8,242 nucleotides of DNA from Candidatus Paenalcaligenes intestinipullorum (GTDB lineage: Bacteria > Pseudomonadota > Gammaproteobacteria > Burkholderiales > Burkholderiaceae_B): positions 1-8,242 of the forward strand of contig DWUQ01000195.1 in NCBI GenBank assembly GCA_019120675.1. Direction: 5' to 3'. Shown one piece after another: positions 5,708 through 8,242 of the stretch. Made by a program: the position numbers and the translations under genes. Position 1 is the stretch's first letter. The number at the start of each line of letters is the position of its first letter. The notes under the pieces were generated by a model. That model worked only from the letters and a program-made list of their open reading frames with translations, did not search any database and was not told the origin of the DNA.

Positions 5708-6436
5708 TTAGGGGTTGTTCGTCGACTCATGGTCAACTTGATCCCAGATGGTAGGGCTTTGATTCGCTTCGGACAAGTGTTGTAAATAGTGCTTATGCGC
5801 GGCTAGCTCTTGCGCGTTAGCGTTCAGTATCGGTAATTGGCTCAGATCAATCCGCCGAAACTCTGAAGCCGCATCCCCGATGTCTTCTTCGTTTTCGTAC
5901 TGCTGCATCACTAAGCTTTCTTGACCGCGAGTCATGGCCAGCCATACATCAGCCAGTAGCTCGGAATCCAACAGTGCCCCGTGCAAGGTACGGTGCGCAT
6001 TGGAGATGCCGTAGCGTTCGCATAAGGCATCTAGATTATTGCGCTTACCTGGATGCAACTCTCGTGCAAAGACGAGCGAATCGGTAACCTTGTCACAATA
6101 TTCTGCAAATGGCTTGAGCCCACAACGCTGCAGCTCCGCATCCATAAATTTCACATCAAAAGGCGCATTGTGAATAATCACCTCAGCACCCTTAACGAAC
6201 TCCACCACTTGCTCAGCCACCTGATCAAAGGGTGGGTATTGCGCTAAAAAATCACTTTCTAAACCATGCACCGCCAAGGCTTCGGGGTCACTATCGCGGC
6301 CGGGGTTCACATATAAATGCAGATGACGCCCAGTGAGCGTGCGGTTAATGACTTCCACACCGGCGAGTTCCACCAAACGATGGCCTTGGGCGGGATCTAG
6401 ACCCGTAGTTTCCGTATCAAATACGATCTGACGCAT
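5708..6436 (-). CDS. dnaQ: DNA polymerase III epsilon subunit (3'-5' proofreading exonuclease)
   Basis: This 242-aa protein is almost the same length as E. coli epsilon (243). It removes mismatched 3' ends within the Pol III core. All DEDDh exonuclease residues are visible: Exo I FDTETTG with Asp7 and Glu9, Exo II HNAPFD with Asp94, and Exo III epsilon LHGALLDSELLADVW with His152 and Asp157. QLPIL at 200-204, just past the nuclease domain, fits a beta-clamp-binding peptide. The tail to 242 would carry the alpha-binding segment. The ATG at 6436 has AAGG eight bases upstream. The gene begins 22 bases after the stop of the RND pump gene on the same strand, so the two may be co-transcribed. The usual neighbour rnhA is not seen in this window. 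No intrinsic terminator was found after the stop. Confidence 0.96.
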   Translation of the reverse strand: MRQIVFDTETTGLDPAQGHRLVELAGVEVINRTLTGRHLHLYVNPGRDSDPEALAVHGLESDFLAQYPPFDQVAEQVVEFVKGAEVIIHNAPFDVKFMDAELQRCGLKPFAEYCDKVTDSLVFARELHPGKRNNLDALCERYGISNAHRTLHGALLDSELLADVWLAMTRGQESLVMQQYENEEDIGDAASEFRRIDLSQLPILNANAQELAAHKHYLQHLSEANQSPTIWDQVDHESTNNP

Positions 6437-6458
6437 GTATTACACCTTTAAAACTTAT

Positions 6459-8242
6459 TTAGTACTCTGCCGACTCTTCACGCAGCCGCGCTTTTGCAGC
6501 AATGACCACATACGCAGCGGGCACAACAAAGAGGGTTAATACCGTCCCTAACGTCAGCCCACCGACCAAAACCCAGCCGATCTGATGACGACTTTCTGCA
6601 CCCGCCCCTGTCGCTAAGGCCAACGGTAAAACACCGAGCACCATCGCGGCGGTGGTCATGAGAATAGGCCGTAGACGCAACTCCGAGGCGCGCACTACGG
6701 CCGCATAAAGTCCGGTACCTTGGGCTCGTAATTGGGTGGAAAACTCGACGATGAGAATGCCATGCTTGGTGATGAGCCCCACCAAAGTAATCAACCCCAC
6801 CTGACTGTAAATGGATAGTGTGCCGCCACTCAACCACAACGCTAAGAGCGCGCCAGTCATCGACAGCGGCACCGACAACATAATAATGAGTGGATTACGC
6901 CAGCTTTCAAATTGTGCGGCCATGACCAAATAAATAAACACCAAGGCCATCGCAAAAATAAAGGCCATGCTGCCTGCGGAGTCGCGGTACTCGCGAGACT
7001 GACCATCCAAATCGGTTTGCACGGAGGTGGGCAACACCTCATCAGCCACGCGCTGCATATGGTCTAGCACCTCCCCTAACGCATAACCCGGTGCCACCGC
7101 GGCTTCCACCACCACCGCACGTAAACGGTTAAAGTGATTTAGAGACTGAGGCGACACACTCTCTTGGATCTCCACAAAACCGGATAAGGGCAGCATGGCA
7201 TCGTTTTCGCCCCGCACATAGATGTCCAACAAATCATCGGGCCGCGCACGGGCGCTTTTCTCCATTTGCACAATCACGTCATATTGCTCGCCATCCTGTT
7301 CATAACGGGTCACCTGGCGTCCACCAATCAAACTTTCCAAGGTGCGCCCTACCGCATCCACCTGTACTCCGCTATCGGATAGACGGTCGCGATCCAGCTC
7401 GACACGTAGCTCAGGCGTATTGAGGCGCAAATCTGAATCCATATTTTGCAGACCTGGGTAATCGGCCAACGCCTGCATATACTCATCAACAATCTCAGCC
7501 AACTCCTCGTAGGGCGCTTGACTCATAATCACAAACTGCACTGGCTTGGAGGTGGCCCGCTGCCCCAGCGAAGGTGGATTAGTCGGGAAAACGCGCGCAC
7601 CTGGTATGGCACTTAGCTTGGGGCGCAGCTCGGTGGTAATGTCTTGTTGAGCACGTAAACGCTGCTCCCAAGGCTTTAAGCGCAAAATCACAAACGAATC
7701 GGTCACCGTCGGAAAGCCAATCACCGTTTGCATCCCTTCTTTTTCGGGCACTTGGTCGTATTCGGCCTCGACTTGGAGCACATTATTGAGGGTGTAATCG
7801 AGGGTTGACCCCTCGGGCGAGGTCACTATGCCAAAAATCACCCCACGGTCTTCGGTCGGGGCCAGCTCGCTTTGGATAATCGAAAACAACCCCACACTGG
7901 CTAGTGCCACCACGCCCCCCGCTAGCAATACCCACCATCGATAACGCAGCGTACGTAATAACGCTTTGCGATAGCCCGTGGATAAACGCACCAAGCCACG
8001 CTCAATCGCCTGTGACCAGCGGTTAGGCGCCTTGGTATGCGGTCGGAGCAATTGGGCACACATCATGGGCGTCAAGGTTAAGGCCACAAAACCCGACACC
8101 GCCACCGCTCCCGCAAGCGTGAGCGCAAACTCAATAAACAGCCGACCCGTGCGACCTGTAGCAAAGGCTAAGGGAGCAAACACCGCCACCAAAGTCAGCG
8201 TCATGGCAATCACGGCTCCGCCAATTTCTCGAATACCAATAA
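6459..8242 (-). CDS. RND efflux pump inner-membrane subunit (HAE1/AcrB-like), C-terminal part
   Basis: The frame is open to the right edge. The codons before the GTG at 8213 read IGIREIGGA and join VIAMTLTLVAVFAPLAF, a standard RND sequence, so the start lies outside; 593 residues are visible, a little over half of a typical ~1,030-aa pump. Visible parts in order: TM5 and TM6 (to LTPMMCAQLL), cytoplasmic loop, TM7 (WWVLLAGGVVALASVGLF), the second large periplasmic loop with porter and docking subdomains (LAPTEDRG, NPPSLGQRATSKPVQF, ELRVELDRDRL), then TM8-TM12. The TM10 proton-relay Lys is present (LITKHGILIVEF, codon 6767-6765), as is TM11 LRPILMTTAAMVLGVLPLA. The TM4 Asp pair would lie just outside. 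Family role: proton-driven export of drugs or other amphiphiles with a membrane fusion protein and an outer-membrane channel. Substrate is unknown. It is followed closely by dnaQ. Confidence 0.95.
   Translation of the reverse strand, partial: IGIREIGGAVIAMTLTLVAVFAPLAFATGRTGRLFIEFALTLAGAVAVSGFVALTLTPMMCAQLLRPHTKAPNRWSQAIERGLVRLSTGYRKALLRTLRYRWWVLLAGGVVALASVGLFSIIQSELAPTEDRGVIFGIVTSPEGSTLDYTLNNVLQVEAEYDQVPEKEGMQTVIGFPTVTDSFVILRLKPWEQRLRAQQDITTELRPKLSAIPGARVFPTNPPSLGQRATSKPVQFVIMSQAPYEELAEIVDEYMQALADYPGLQNMDSDLRLNTPELRVELDRDRLSDSGVQVDAVGRTLESLIGGRQVTRYEQDGEQYDVIVQMEKSARARPDDLLDIYVRGENDAMLPLSGFVEIQESVSPQSLNHFNRLRAVVVEAAVAPGYALGEVLDHMQRVADEVLPTSVQTDLDGQSREYRDSAGSMAFIFAMALVFIYLVMAAQFESWRNPLIIMLSVPLSMTGALLALWLSGGTLSIYSQVGLITLVGLITKHGILIVEFSTQLRAQGTGLYAAVVRASELRLRPILMTTAAMVLGVLPLALATGAGAESRHQIGWVLVGGLTLGTVLTLFVVPAAYVVIAAKARLREESAEY

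Noticed and set aside
8211..8213. GTG as a true start of the RND gene
   Set aside because: The same frame stays open to the window edge and the preceding residues (IREIGGA) match the conserved RND sequence before TM5, so this is internal.
1..8242. CRISPR array, insertion sequence, prophage or defence island
   Set aside because: No regularly spaced repeats, transposase motifs, terminal inverted repeats or phage genes are visible; the genes present are mostly core or common regulatory types.

Overview
This window looks like ordinary chromosome of a gammaproteobacterium. The evidence is an AsmA-family envelope protein, a DnaQ proofreading exonuclease of near E. coli length (242 aa), a HAE1-type RND efflux pump and a PAS-containing membrane sensor kinase. 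Base composition is roughly balanced. I cannot name the genus. I see no tRNA, rRNA, insertion sequence, phage gene, integration site or CRISPR array.

Layout, left to right. At 1-581 (minus) lies the N-terminal part of an AsmA-family protein that runs off the left edge. An intergenic stretch at 582-913 holds small inverted and direct repeats. At 914-1441 (minus) is an unrecognised 175-aa protein with a GTG start. The gap at 1442-1853 contains a strong minus-strand intrinsic terminator at 1643-1677 that has no obvious gene feeding it. At 1854-2300 (plus, the only plus-strand gene) is a GNAT acetyltransferase, convergent with the next block. At 5557-2316 (minus) is a two-gene unit joined by an ATGA overlap: a receiver-like/PAS/LuxR-like protein (347 aa), then a two-TM, two-PAS histidine-kinase-like protein (733 aa). 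At 6436-5708 (minus) is dnaQ. At 8242-6459 (minus) is the C-terminal part of an RND pump that enters from the right edge and stops 22 bases before dnaQ.

The most interesting object is the two-gene signalling unit. The order and translational coupling are those of a two-component system, but the phospho-transfer residues appear to be gone on both sides. In the kinase the ATP-binding domain is intact (N, G1, F and G2 boxes), yet the H-box position reads LSIELAS, with Ile496 where the phosphoacceptor His would be. In the partner, the receiver-like domain has Gln59 where the phosphoacceptor Asp would be, and the conserved Thr/Ser and Lys are also missing. Its C-terminal LuxR-like helix-turn-helix has a shortened first helix, a small insertion and no basic residues in the recognition helix. 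I infer a pair that has changed together towards signalling without canonical His-Asp phosphotransfer. One alternative is a displaced histidine (His540, in an H-R-L-R-G context).

The other points are smaller: a possible ~105-nt minus-strand small RNA ending at the 1643-1677 terminator, a cluster of CAAG motifs around a palindrome at 811-905, and an efflux gene placed directly ahead of dnaQ.
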